This document shows, piece after piece, positions 34,362 to 45,000 of a stretch of 64,000 nucleotides of DNA. The position numbers and the translations under genes were made by a program. Under the pieces are notes generated by a model, which made no database searches, had not been told where the DNA came from, and saw only the letters and a program-made list of their open reading frames with translations. How positions within the stretch are numbered: position 1 is the first letter of the stretch; every line of letters starts with the position of its first letter. This stretch comes from Breviolum minutum Mf 1.05b.01. Its lineage: Eukaryota > Sar > Dinophyceae > Suessiales > Symbiodiniaceae. The stretch spans positions 1 to 64,000 of the forward strand of contig DF239276.1 of NCBI GenBank assembly GCA_000507305.1, given 5' to 3'.

Positions 34362-37300
34362 CTCCAACCCTAACGGCAATGCTCTCGAGATATTCCTGCC
34401 GAACTGCCTTGAAATCCAGCATCAGAGAGTGGAAACGCACGTAATCCACTGCTGCGGCCAGATATTCCTTACGAAGGGACAAATCGACTACTACAGCTTG
34501 ATGACAGTTCCCTCCCAAAAAAAGGCTGTATCATGAAGAGTTTGAGCATGGATTTTTGGCCTGATCCGATCACCTGTCAGTATTTTTCTGCCATTGCATT
34601 GAAGTCTGTCATCATTTGTTCATCATTGTCGTGTTACTGAATGACTCCAGTGGGAGGGTGCTGTAGGTGCTGTAAGCTTCCCATCATTACGGGAGATCTG
34701 GACAACGAGACATCCATGATGACTATCAAGCCATAGGATCCATAGGTGTTGTGATTTTTGTGAGATATGTTCCAGTGAAGTCATTAATGGCATCCCTGTT
34801 TTGTTCACTATTTCTTGCTGAAACAAACGGTAAAAAGTCTGGGTGAATTATGCTACGTAGCTGCTATTTCATTATTCTCCAGCCTTACCATCATCCGCCG
34901 TCATTGTATCGTCATGTCCGGTCAAATTTCACACAAGAATCGGTTTCTAAATCTGGGGTTGACATCAAATCTGATTTTGCTTCGACTGGATGCTTGGGCA
35001 ACAAGTTCCAAACATATTCGCCAATAGATCCATGAACACGAATGGTAGGAAGTGAGAGAACATATCCTAGTAAATATGCCATACATGCTATGGGATGTGT
35101 TACGCACCCTCAGTCTCCCTGGCCCCAACATGATTTTTCTCCAAGATTCAAAGTACTGAAACTCCGCATTGCCTTCGTTTCGCTTGCCAAAACCTCATGA
35201 CTTGTTTCAAGAGATTGCGGCGAATTATGGTGCCACGGGGACCTATATGCATGTAATAGAAAAATCAAGATGCACTATCTGAAAATATATGATATATAGA
35301 ATCCAATACACCTATATATATATATACAAGTGTGTGATCAACGATATGTGAAATTTCGAAACTTGCCCAAGTGATACGCACGATTTGGGAGTTGTCTATG
35401 TGATCCAATGCCCCCCCAAACGAAATAATCCTTCAAAACAAAAGCAGAACGGAACTTCAATGCTGTTAACCAACAAGATATTGAGAGAAATTCTGAGTCA
35501 CTGAGGTAAGATTCCTTCACCCTACCTTCCCAAGTATGACTTGAGTGTGGCCCCCACCAGGATTTTGCTCATTTTTTTAAAGTGGGAATCCCTATAAACC
35601 AGTATTTGCCACTGTTACCGGGAGGGGGCCACACCCAAAGTATGGCTTCAAACCATACCATGTTTTTGGATGTTTTTTGGGCGTAAAGGGGGGGAAATTG
35701 CAAAAATGCTGCAGTCATGGGCTTCAGGGTGTAAGAGTTAACCCCCTGCCCCATTAATTGTTAATTCTTGTTTGGGGGGGGGGCCGTGGCCGCGGAAATT
35801 TGGTGCAAAGTACCCCAAACAGGCCCAAAACAACGCTTACAAAATAAACACAAGACCAAAAATGCACATCACCTGCAAGAAAGTCACATTCTTCTACAGC
35901 CTGTTCTGCAGTAACGCCTTCACGATGAAGAAATTCATCAGTTCTCTTGTGCATCATAGTTTCATACTCCTACCCAACATAAACCAGGATGTCCACGGTC
36001 TTGCCGCATGGTTGTCCATCATGCAGGTGTTGTCTTTGAGGGGTAAATCTTGGGTGCGGCCCCCTCCCGGTAACAGTGTCACATGAAGGTCGATAGGGAA
36101 ACAGTGCGACCCCAACACATTCCCCTGATTTGTCATCCCCTAGTAAACAAAAATCACAAGCCCATAAGATTTACGTAGTTGATTTTTGAGGGTAAATGTA
36201 GGGACATATAGCATGCATATACCATACCTTGATTTGACGGGAAGGGACTTTAGCGCCATCCATCTGCTTTAACTCGGTAGAAAATTGTTAAGCTTGGTGT
36301 GAAATCAGCCTCCCGTGGGAATAAACAAATGCTTTTAAGTTACCATTAGTTTGCAAACATGAAGATCAAGAAACAATTTTGAAAACATCCTGTAGTTTGT
36401 TCTTTTTTTTTGGGGGGGGGAGGAGGGGCATATATTATGTCATTTCTCAACCCGAAAAGTCCTGAAAGGTGTCATACCAGTCGTGTGGGTGGTCCTTGGT
36501 TCGTTACACAAGAGCGTGGTGTAAAACAGATCCCAACCCAGGCTGCCAGTGGAAAGTGAAGGTTCATAGGGATAACTGGGATACCTTAAAAAATGGGGGA
36601 GTAGATCTAACAGATGCCCTGGAAAACTAATTCCAAAAACAAGGGCAGCATATGGCAGTATACACTAGTAATGTTGACTGTATACATGATGATACCTTTG
36701 AGCAATGAATTTGCCATCTGGGATGAGAAACCCTTACCAACATCAATATATGAACCAATTTGGTGAGTTGTGTCGTTTTTTCAGTTTCACCGTACCTGTC
36801 ACTCTTGATGTCTACACACTTGTGTTCGAAATCTGCTTGGTCTCTTGGGCATGATCTTCTTTATCTGACTTCTCTTGGATCTTGAGTTGAGTTGATGCGA
36901 GCAGTGGCCAATCCATCAAAAGAAGAACGACAAGTGACAACGGCAATGTCCAGGAGGATGCGAAAAGTGAAAAAGGTTTGTGAAATGGACCTTCAGGTAT
37001 CATACTGTTGGATGGTTCAGAAATCCTGCACCAAGTTGCAGGGGTAGTTTTCATTCTATAATTTATAAGGTTTTATACATCCCAGGTTACCTATCAACTT
37101 GGTGCAGGATTTTGCTTCCTCCTCATTCAATTACGAGCTGAGATGAACCATGGACGGTTGAGCAGAAACCTTCCTACTGGGATGTCCTTATAGTACGCGG
37201 ATGATAACCCCTATAAGTACGTTGTAAGTCCATTAAGTAGGTTATGAGCCAACTTACTAAGCTACTGTCTTCCAGCCGGGCACCCCAGTACTTTCAGAGG

Positions 37301-38884
37301 TGTTCATGTTCACTGAAATTGTAATGCCTTGATGCTTTGCCAGAATATGTTCAAGTCCCTTTTTACCGTCCAGAAGCTGCCAAACAAAGCAAATATCGAC
37401 TCCAAATTCATATCGAGTTGTTTCGTTTTCAAGTTGGTATGAGTTTTCTTCACCAAACAAGACAAGACAACAACCCCCCACCCCCCAAGAGAAAGACACG
37501 GCAATCCCCAAGCGTCGTGTCTAGGTGAGCAAGGCCCTACATCTTCAAATTTCTGCGCATGACGTTGGGCAAAAGAATTGAGCTCCATCAAGCAGGATGC
37601 CGACAGTAAGTAATCCTCCAGTCCTTTGGGCCGCTGGAGTCGGAGATGCCCGGCAAACGGCGGGCCACGGTAAGCCCTGTAACTTTCTGCAGATGTCTTT
37701 TCATACGGTTGGATGGTTCAGAAATCCTGAAAAACCTGGGATGTATGAAACACTGTAAATAATGGAAGAAATCTACCTATCAACTTGGTGCAGGATTTCT
37801 TCCATCAACAGTATTGGAAAGGGGTGGGTCCACGTTTGTTGCGTTTGTTTACCAGGTTGCCATATCTGAAGAAAGAATTCAACAACCAAAAACAAGCAGC
37901 TACCCAGTTTTTTTGGACCATTCTGGGGCATCTTCCATCTCAGTTGTAATTGATATTCAAGGGCACACCTCTCCTCAGAGACTTTCACAACTCTGTTTGT
38001 TGGCCTGTCGGTGTACTCTATTGAGTAACATGGCCTGGAAAATTGGGATTTTTTAACTTTCGATGAACCTGAAGTTTGTCTTACCACTGTACTATATCAC
38101 AGGCACCATGTTGTCATTACCCATAGGACCCATGTATGGAATATTGCATATTTACCTACATTTGGTTGATTCTTTGTGGTAAATCAGTCGGTAAATATAT
38201 CAGTCCCATGGATGCTATGGGTCCCATATGCTTCATGTATGAAATATTTATTTACATTTACCATAAATTTAGTCCAAATGTAGGTAAATATTTCATACAT
38301 GTAGCATTTGGGGGATATGATTCTCATTATTATTCTTACCTAAAGAAACCTACAGAAGGAGAACGATTCGAAATCCCTGCGCCAATCTCTAACCACAAGC
38401 CATTCGGAATTCAACCACGGAACCAACCGTTCCCCCCCGGTTGGGTTACGTCATTGCCGCCTTCTTTTCTGAACCTTTCAAATTTCGAAAAATGTTCCCG
38501 TAACACTTCCACCATGAAGTTCCTGCAACAGAAAGAATCAGGTGGATTTGGTATTGTTGGTTGGGAAAAAAATAATTATATATATATATATATACGAAAT
38601 AAATCCATTAACAATACTGGTTCAGTAAAGTTCATCACCAGCCTTAAGCGAAAAATCCTAAAAATAATCAGTTTTTGAAACAAATCTGATTTGGAATGTG
38701 TAAAAAAAACTGCTTGGATATTTGGCTTCGGTTCCTTTCCTCAATTTTGCTCCAAGGCACGGTATGCCAGAGAGCCATCATTGCTAGGTCCAGGCGGATG
38801 TCCAGTCACATGCTCGACCATGGCCCACAGATCGGTGGGTGGTTTTGCTGCGTTTCTTCTTTCAGGCTGGTTGGAAGGCCGAAA
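34362..38884 (-). CDS. Minus-strand exon cluster, unidentified protein(s)
   Basis: Exon candidates in transcription order: 38884 to about 38757 (KPPTDLWAMVEHVTGHPPGP), 38522-38450 (NFMVEVLREHFSKFERFRKE), a piece near 38030-37910, 37676-37541 (PKGLEDYLLSASCLMELNSF, AQRHAQKFED), about 37440-37270 (two readable frames, one with GLEHILAKHQGITISV), about 36975-36865, 35969-35873 (MMHKRTDEFLHREGVTAEQA), 35462-35382 (LKFRSAFVLKDYFVWGG), 35242-35194, 35066-34933 (SLPTIRVHGSIGEYVWNLLP) and 34496-34362 (KEYLAAAVDYVRFHSLMLDF). Most have AG before and GT after. Reading phase does not close across all junctions, so exons or borders are wrong somewhere. I recognise no family. They could be upstream exons of the WD40 gene or a separate gene. 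Confidence 0.5.
35541..35639. mobile_element. Family H element, copy H2
   Basis: Left arm shortened (TTGAGTGTGGCCCCCACCAG), right arm intact (CACTGTTACCGGGAGGGGGC then CACACCC). Confidence 0.7.
36049..36086. mobile_element. Family H element, single arm (copy H3)
   Basis: TTGGGTGCGGCCCCCTCCCG then GTAACAGTG, with no partner arm nearby except H2 about 0.4 kb away. Confidence 0.55.
36087..36860. other. Non-coding stretch
   Basis: A degraded family F copy may lie at about 36168-36232 (GTAAATGTAGGGACATATAG). A G-rich run sits near 36412. No exon supported. Confidence 0.35.
37008..37120. mobile_element. Family C element, copy C3
   Basis: GATGGTTCAGAAATCCTGCA with CCAAGTTGCAGG, mirrored by CAACTTGGTGCAGGATTTTG. 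The right outer arm is degraded. Confidence 0.75.
37708..37812. mobile_element. Family C element, copy C4
   Basis: GATGGTTCAGAAATCCTGAA at the left; GGTGCAGGATTTCTTCCATC then AACAGTA at the right. It lies about 32 bp upstream of the exon 37676-37541. Confidence 0.75.
38120..38221. mobile_element. Family F element, copy F4
   Basis: CCCATAGGACCCATG and CATGGATGCTATGGG flank ATATTTACCTACATTTGG and GGTAAATATATC. Confidence 0.7.
38222..38313. mobile_element. Family F element, copy F5, adjacent to F4
   Basis: TCATGTATGAAATATTTATT mirrored by GGTAAATATTTCATACATG. F4 and F5 form a head-to-tail pair. Confidence 0.75.
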
Positions 38885-38909
38885 CTTAGAGCCATGAAGC
38901 GGATACAAG

Positions 38910-39014
38910 ACCCTCCCTGAACATGACACAGCCCTAGAAAAATGTTGGGTTGTAAGAATAATTTCCTTTTGAAATGGACCCTTTTCAGATGACATGTTGA
39001 TTTTCGGGAGGGTA
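38910..39014. mobile_element. Family B element, copy B4
   Basis: ACCCTCCCTGAACATGACAC at the left and GTTGATTTTCGGGAGGGTAA at the right. Its left end is 26 bp from the exon end at 38884. Confidence 0.7.
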
Positions 39015-39056
39015 AGTTTTGATCATTTTATACTATCCCAAGGTCCCAAAGGCATC

Positions 39057-39122
39057 AAAATCTATACCTACATGTTTACCCGGTAAAATTAAACCAAATG
39101 TAGGTAAAACAAACCATACCTC
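39057..39122. mobile_element. Family F element, short copy F8
   Basis: ACCTACATGTTTACC mirrored by ATGTAGGTAAAACAAACC. Confidence 0.55.
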
Positions 39123-39220
39123 GATCTTACTGGAAATTCCATCATATCTGGTGCTCCGAAAGTTGAAAACAATCCCCATCCATTTTCCTCTCCGCCAAAA
39201 CCCCCCCAAAAAAAACACAA

Positions 39221-39330
39221 ATGGGTGTTTCCAAAAATAGTGGGTTTTCCCCAAATCATCCATTTTAATAGGGTTTTCCATTATAAACCATCCATTTTTG
39301 GGATACCCCTATTTTTGGAAACACCCAAAT
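39221..39330. mobile_element. Family E element, copy E3
   Basis: ATGGGTGTTTCCAAAAATAG and CTATTTTTGGAAACACCCAA at the ends. Interior reversed relative to E2 (CATCCATTTTAATAGGGTTT). Confidence 0.85.
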
Positions 39331-39364
39331 CCACCCCAAAAACGGCCAATATTTGGGTTCACGA

Positions 39365-39425
39365 TCTGTGCAGCTTCTCTTGGCCAAAGCAAACGCACGT
39401 CACCGCCGATTCCGAATCCTAGGGA
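39365..39425 (-). CDS. Candidate minus-strand exon, WD40-like
   Basis: After the acceptor CCCTAG the minus frame reads DSESAVTCVCFGQEKLHRS and meets GTGAAC. AVTCVCF fits a WD40 blade entry, and its end phase would suit the WD40 exon at 28294, but 11 kb with other exons lie between. A competing frame, GIGGDVRLLWPREAAQI, is also open. Confidence 0.35.
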
Positions 39426-39468
39426 TTTCCGGTGGAAATTTTTGCGGGCTTCGAGGTATGCAAAGGAT

Positions 39469-39597
39469 ATATATGGTGGTTTCCTAAAATGGTGGGTTTC
39501 CCCAACAAACCCATGGGTTTCCCGCACCTAAAAATGATCAGCACTTGGGGTGTGAGTTTTGGGGGGAAACCCACCATTTAAGGAAACACCTATATGG
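39469..39597. mobile_element. Family G MITE-like element, copy G1
   Basis: TGGTTTCCTAAAATGGTGGG mirrored by CCCACCATTTAAGGAAACAC, with ATATA outside. Interior TTTCCCCAACAAACCCATGG. Confidence 0.85.
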
Positions 39598-39659
39598 AGG
39601 CAAGAGATCCCATGAAGTTTTTAAACACAAAACCCCTTAAAAATGATGGGTAAGCAGCG

Positions 39660-39755
39660 AAATGATGGTAGAAATGATGGTTGGAAAAGCACTTTTTTGG
39701 GGGGATGATAACTTTTTTTTTTCAGGAGCGAACTGGTAACTTTCGAGGGGTGTAG
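39660..39755. mobile_element. Degraded family B-like element
   Basis: AATGATGGTTGGAAAAGCAC to GTAACTTTCGAGGGGTGTAG. Only the right half resembles the family. Confidence 0.4.
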
Positions 39756-39895
39756 GTTTTGGACAGAAGGATAATTTGGGATTCCCCCAAAAAACCGGGC
39801 CCGGGAAATACTTTCTGAAGCATAAGGGAAAGGATGGGCTGGACCCAGCCCCATCAATGTTGAGGCAGGTTAGTTGCAGGGATAATATTGTTTTA

Positions 39896-39976
39896 CTAGT
39901 TGGTGGTTTCAACCCCTTTGAAAAATATTACCCCAAATAGGGGTGAAAATAAAAAGTGTTTGAAACCACCACCCAG
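39896..39976 (+). mobile_element. Family A element, copy A10, shortened
   Basis: CTAGTTGGTGGTTTCAACCC to TTTGAAACCACCACCCAG. The central GAGTCAAATTGGATCATTTC part is deleted. Confidence 0.75.
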
Positions 39977-41720
39977 TTTATGTGGTTCAATTGGTGACCA
40001 GCCTACGTTACTAAACCCTATGTGAAGGCCGCGATCCCAAGTTAAATTTTCGAGGTTGAAACTTGAGAGGTTTCAAAACATTGAGGTTTTTGTGGCAGTA
40101 GTTTTAAAGGAGTGTTTGACCATGGTCAAAAAAATATTGGACCCCATTAGGCCCACAAAAACCAGATTATACTAATATGTACACCATGCATCATGATGCT
40201 GTTCATATGTTAGTCAAATGGTTCATTTTGAAATACTTCACCAAACTTCAAAATGGAAAAATTCTGCAGTCAAAAACCACTGTATGACATCCCAACTTTG
40301 GGAAAGCTGCATAAAAAATGCGTTCATTTCTTCCACAACTGTTTCCTCCAAAAAAAAACAACAGCTTTTCAAAAAAAACATCTTTTCCAATGAACGTCTC
40401 CAAAAATCAAAAAAAAACAACTGGTTCCTTGGGGGTTGATCCCCTACCACTGCAATCAGTGCAGCTTCGTTATCCACAAAAAAAACAACGTGAAGCCACC
40501 GACCGGTGGTCACCATTCTGGAGGGACCATTTTCTAAAGGAACTTTCATCTTCCAACCCATCCATTTCAGGTGCTGTATTATAGTTTTAGGGATTAGTGT
40601 TATAACACTCCCCCCCCCAACCCAACCCCCCAAAGAAAAAAAAATCCCTGCTCAATCCACTCCCCCATTTGTGCAAATCAGGCCAAACCTTCACCACTTT
40701 TGTCCACCTTACCAACTCTGCAACCCCCCGTTGGACCTGCAATTCCTGGACAGGTCGGAGATCTGCGTTGGGATCTGCTTCTCTTCGCGCCTGGTGCTGT
40801 TGAAGGGCTGCTGGAGCCGGTGAAAGCTGTGCCCAAGAAGATCAGGAGTTCGTTTGGTTAAAGGAAGATTCATAGGGAAGGGTTATACTATGCTACCAGC
40901 TACCAGTGAAGGTGTAATTCATTCATGAAATATAAATTACAAACAAAAATGCTATTCATGAAACACCACAGCCCACCACAGCCCAGCACCACCAGCACCA
41001 GTACAAGCAAACTTTTTTCAAGCTGGGATTGGGGGTACCCAAAGCAGAAACACCTTGCTGATATGAAAAGGTTGTTCCAACAAGTCACACAAAGATGTAG
41101 ATTTGAAGTTCCCAACCCCATAGTTGGGAGCATTACTAGCATGTAGACTGCAATAATATATAACTCATGGTGCCATTGAACTTGCAGTGTTGATGTGCTT
41201 TTTTGTACCATAGATATCATACAAAGGTACTTATAGATATCATATATAGTACTTGTGGTGCAAGCAACCCCTGCCAGCGACTGCCACAATGGAAAAGTTA
41301 AGATTATCAAACTGCTGGTTTCAAGTTTGAACACTTAATATTTCTCTGAGGTTTTCCACTAAAATCAAACCACTTCCAGTTGTGTTTTGCGGATCCCTGA
41401 TTGGGAGCCAACCAAAAAAAACAATAAATCGGCATATAAATCAAACGATCGAAAGTTTCATATGATCGTTTCCAATTTTGCTGCTGGCGTTCGAATACCT
41501 AAATTTACTTCAACTCTGGCTTTCATCAAACACCGGGCGCTGATAGAGCAACTATGGAGAATTCTGAAACAAAGGATTTCCCAGTTTGAGAAATCATCCA
41601 AAAAATGGCCACGAGGAAACGTTTCAAACCTTGAAACTAATTTGATACACTTTTTTTCCGATATCATGGTGACTATGTATATATATATATATAATACCAG
41701 ACAAATATGATATGATGATT
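39977..41720. other. Stretch with weak exon candidates on both strands
   Basis: 40730-40858 reads PVGPAIPGQVGDLRWDLLLF and VEGLLEPVKAVPKK to a stop on the plus strand; the minus strand is also open, so it is not called. 41520-41580 may be a minus exon (SCSISARCLMKARVE). No element family was recognised. An AT run lies at about 41679. Confidence 0.3.
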
Positions 41721-41723
41721 TAC

Positions 41724-42945
41724 TCCGGGCATCCCGAGTATCCATGATGAATGATGATCCATGCTTCACAGCTGGTAGAGGATGAACTTCAATCCACCCA
41801 ACAGTAGGTGCCTGTTTCATTGCTTTTGTTCCCTTCAAGGATGGTCGTAGCACACCACCACCCTGCAAAGACCGGAGTGTTGGGACAGTGTTTGCAGTGG
41901 GACCAGGGAATTCGTCTGGGTCAATTTGATCATTTCACCAAAAACATTTCTGGTTGGTGGTTGAACCAACCCATTTGAAAAACATTGGTCAAAATGGGAA
42001 TCTTCCCCAAAAAAGCGTGAACATAAAAAATGTTTGAAACCACCACCTAGATTTTTTGGGGGTGGTGTATATATTTCCCGAGCCTGTTTCACTACCTCTT
42101 AGGATCCTTCGAAACCCCAACCAACACAGTGAAGGAATCTATGAGACGGAAAAGTTTTCGTCCCATCCTGAGAGAGAAACAAATCAAAACACATCCCCCA
42201 TGCTGACATTTCTTGTGGCTGGATACTCAATGGCCATTCACCCCTAGAACCATTTATCTTTTTTTACCATTTATCTTTTTTTTTGATAACAGGTGGTAAC
42301 ATGTACTCACCTCCCAATTGGCATGTTATACCATTTGTGTACCAGGTGCTAAAATTGTATTGGGTGACAAAAACCTTAGAAATATTATATGTATACCACC
42401 TCCCCTTAGTCTTGGTTTATCATGGCCCCTTACAAATCCAACTTTTGGGAGTGGCTAGCCATCTAGTGGGAACCACAATATCCCCAACCTTTCCAAGAAA
42501 AAACATGGAAATGGGAAAGAAGTGATCAATCCACCCTGATTATACTAAGAAGTTAGTTGGTTAGTTAGTTAGTTAGTTAGTTAGTTAGTCAGTTAGTTAG
42601 TGGTTAATAACCATGGTGATCATAAGTCCCCTAAGTAGGTTTTTTTCTCTCTTCATGGCTTGAAAATGGGGTTACCAACCACTTACTAACTGGGATGATC
42701 CTTCAAGTACCCTCCCTGAAACTAACAGTTCGAAAACTGAAACATTGGGGAAACACCCTGCTTCGGGGGACTTACAATCACCATGCTTACTAACCACTTA
42801 CAACTAACTCCTGGGATGATCCTCCAAGTAAGGATCCCTAATCCAACCAGGAAACCCCCATGAAACCTTCAGGTTCACCACCCAATGGGTCGGTTTTGAC
42901 GCCTTTCCGGCTCGGTCACCACTCAACCAAGACCCCGCGAAGGAC
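41724..42945 (-). CDS. Minus-strand exons, unidentified protein
   Basis: Three exons with good borders: 42945-42867 (TTTCAG acceptor, GTTTCA donor; SWLSGDRAGKASKPTHWVV), 42167-42096 (CTCTCTCAG acceptor, GTAGTG donor; RKLFRLIDSFTVLVGVSKDP) and 41862-41724 (TTTGCAG acceptor, GTAAAT donor; LKGTKAMKQAPTVGWIEVHP). Links between them are unproven in phase. No domain recognised. They are downstream in transcription order of the four-exon chain at 44.8-43.6 kb and may belong to it. Confidence 0.5.
41950..42050 (+). mobile_element. Family A element, copy A11
   Basis: CTGGTTGGTGGTTGAACCAA to TGTTTGAAACCACCACCTAG. It lies between the exons at 42096 and 41862. Confidence 0.8.
42540..42712. mobile_element. 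Family D element, copy D5, with AGTT expansion
   Basis: An (AGTT)n run at 42551-42601 replaces the usual TTAGTAAGTGG arm. The right side is intact (ACTAACTGGGATGATCC then TTCAAGTA). The interior GGTTAATAACCATGGTGATC is reversed relative to D1. Confidence 0.75.
42709..42830. mobile_element. Chimeric element: family B left arm joined to family D right half
   Basis: TACCCTCCCTGAAACTAACA (family B) runs into GGACTTACAATCACCATGCT and ends TGGGATGATCCTCCAAGTAA (family D). Confidence 0.65.
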
Positions 42946-43008
42946 CTGAAACCACGGTGAAGGCAGTGATGGTTCATACGATGGCAACCAAAAATCCGGG
43001 AAAAAAAC

Positions 43009-43110
43009 TCACCAGTTGAGGGAACGGTAGATTTATCTACCATTATTTTATAGGCTTTACAAAACATCCTTCCGGTGGTTGGCCTTGGGATTTCTGAAGC
43101 ATCAATAGTA
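43009..43110. mobile_element. Family C element, copy C5, 5' truncated
   Basis: CACCAGTTGAGGGAACGGTA to GGGATTTCTGAAGCATCAAT. Closely similar to C2 at its left border. Confidence 0.65.
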
Positions 43111-43202
43111 TGACTTAATCATCTGATAACTGGCATGTGGTGGGGCTAATTTTCATCAATTCTTTCTGCTTCCATTGCCACCCCCAAAAAAATAAACAGC
43201 TC

Positions 43203-43310
43203 ATACACCGCGGAAGAATTAACATGGAACCTGAGAATACACCCTTTTGAAAAGCAAAATCATCTTCCAAACCATCATTTTTAGGTTCTATGTTAATCTT
43301 CGTGGGTGTA
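43203..43310. mobile_element. Family B variant, copy B6
   Basis: TACACCGCGGAAGAATTAAC mirrored by GTTAATCTTCGTGGGTGTA. Inner arms ATGGAACCTGAGAAT / TTTTTAGGTTCTAT. Confidence 0.75.
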
Positions 43311-43444
43311 CCAGTTAGATTCCCCCAGAAGCGGGCACTGTCGATATCACCTCCATGAGGATAAGAAGAGCAAGCTCGAGAGGTCAAATGTAGTTGTGCC
43401 CATGAACCATACTGGATATTTCAAACCCACATGCACACACAACT

Positions 43445-43466
43445 ATATGTATATATATATATATAC
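43445..43466. repeat. AT microsatellite
   Basis: ATGTATATATATATATATAC. Confidence 0.75.
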
Positions 43467-43612
43467 ATATGCACAATATGATTTTAAATGTATGTACTTG
43501 CTTGTATCTTAATTAATATGTAAACATAAACGTGAAAATATGATATGATACAACAATGATAGAATGTATCCAACAAAAATACATATATTATATAATATAC
43601 GATGATATCCAC

Positions 43613-44575
43613 ATATGCTGCCCAATTCAGCCCTGGCCAGCACATTGGCCTTGATGGGTGCAACACCAATCAAGCTCCACCGCTGGGTGCCAGCACTTGA
43701 CTGAGTCAAAGGCGTTGGCAATGGAACTGCGCTGCTTCCTGGCGACTACAGCAGTTCCCAACAAACACCCTCCTTGAAACTAACGTTTGGCCCAGGAAAA
43801 AGGATGGTTGGAATACTAGTTTCCTTTTGGGATGGCCTATTTTGAGGGGCAAGCTGTTAGTTTTAGGGAGGTGTATCTTGAATCTTGAAGGGGCATTCTG
43901 CGGAAGGAAGGCGGTTTGCCACAATGACTTGCAATATTTTTTTCTCGAACACATCATAACCTCCCCCCTATTTGAGTGTGGTTTTGAAGCACTCAAACCA
44001 CTTTAGGAAAAAAAATTAAAAAAAATATCATAATATCTGGCACTATTTTTGGGAACCCAATAAAACACACAAAAGAGTGTGTCATTGTCTTCAATCCTCC
44101 TGCTTTGTGAGGTACTTCCTGGAGCTCCCCTGTGACTTCCTTGGGCTTCCGGACCCATCGTCCAGTGATGCATCACCTGCGCCTGGCTACGACCCACCAT
44201 TGCCATGGGTGGGGACCCGAAAACCAGTTATAAGTAGGGTTATAACTCCACTTATATATAGGGTGGAATAATCCCAGCCACCCATTTGTTAGATTTTTCC
44301 ATAGATTCTTATAAGTTCATTTATAGGGGACTAAACTAACATAGCTGGGTCGAATTTTCTCCATTTTCCATAGGAAACACATCTGCAATCCGGGTACATT
44401 TTCCAGCCAGCTATGTTAATTTACCAGAGTGTAGGAGCATTTCGTCCCCAATCAAACCTAAAACTTATCTTCCACATATGCCGAGGATTTCAACCTTGCT
44501 CCTTGGCAACTCAAAGAGAAAGGGTGACTTCAAACAACTTCTCATCATCATCATCACAATCATCATCATCATCAC

Positions 44576-44613
<38 letters not shown>

Positions 44614-44638
44614 CAATCATCATCACAATCATCATCAC

Positions 44639-44671
<33 letters not shown>

Positions 44672-44836
44672 TTCAAAAAAAAGTAGCAACATAATACTTT
44701 AATACATAGGGATTTTTTGATCCAAAAATCAGCAACCTCCCAACTTTTACAGCTCACCGTCTCCAGTGCTCGGAGGGTTGCCACACCTTCACCAGGAGCT
44801 TCTGGTTCTTCCTGGTCTTTTTGACTCGCCACAAAC
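43613..44836 (-). CDS. Four linked minus-strand exons, unidentified protein
   Basis: Exons 44836-44758 (DQEEPEAPGEGVATLRALET, donor GTGAGC), 44176-44116 (HHWTMGPEAQGSHRGAPG, donor GTACCT), 43960-43878 (YDVFEKKILQVIVANRLPSA, donor GA) and 43745-43613 (TQRWSLIGVAPIKANVLARA) join in one phase. The intron 43746-43877 is 132 bp, of which the family B element 43765-43875 is 111 bp. In the first exon a second frame is also open (KKTRKNQKLLVKVWQ), so the frame rests on phase continuity. No domain recognised. Confidence 0.55.
43765..43875. mobile_element. Family B element, copy B7, forming almost a whole intron
   Basis: ACACCCTCCTTGAAACTAAC mirrored by GTTAGTTTTAGGGAGGTGTA. Three bases separate it from the exon end at 43878. 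Read on the minus strand the intron starts GATACACCTCCC and ends GCTGTAG. Confidence 0.85.
44323..44433. mobile_element. Family B variant, copy B8
   Basis: GGGGACTAAACTAACATAGC mirrored by GCTATGTTAATTTACCAGAG. Core CCATTTTCCATAGGAAACAC. Confidence 0.7.
44543..44672. repeat. TCA/ATC trinucleotide microsatellite
   Basis: About 130 bp of CATCAT with scattered CACAAT interruptions. The predicted poly-Ser or poly-Ile frames are repeat artefacts. Confidence 0.95.
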
Positions 44837-44893
44837 CTGGCAACGTTTCACAACACCCCAATGACACCCATGTCAACCTTTAACTGGATGGAG

Positions 44894-45000
44894 GTACCCT
44901 CTGGTAAACTAACATAGCAATGGAATATCCCATTTTTCAAATAGGAAATACATCTTCAAACGGCCCATTTTCCATTGCTATGTTAGTTTACCGGAGTGTA
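44894..45000. mobile_element. Family B variant, copy B9
   Basis: TACCCTCTGGTAAACTAACA mirrored by TGTTAGTTTACCGGAGTGTA. Inner arms TAGCAATGGAATATCC / TTCCATTGCTA. 58 bp from the exon at 44836. Confidence 0.85.

Noticed and set aside
36895-36978. Plus-strand reading MRAVANPSKEERQVTTAM
   Set aside because: A minus-strand reading with donor GTCAGA is equally open and fits the strand of nearby exons. Listed only as a weak part of the cluster.
37620-37670. Plus-strand exon SFGPLESEMPGKRRAT with good AG and GTAAG borders
   Set aside because: The minus strand gives a longer, phase-clean exon over the same bases with equally good borders, and all neighbours are on the minus strand.
44543-44672. CRISPR-like array
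   Set aside because: Short trinucleotide repeat without spacers; eukaryotic microsatellite.
44413-44702. Open frames coding poly-Ser, poly-Ile or poly-Met
   Set aside because: They are translations of the TCA microsatellite and have no other coding signal.
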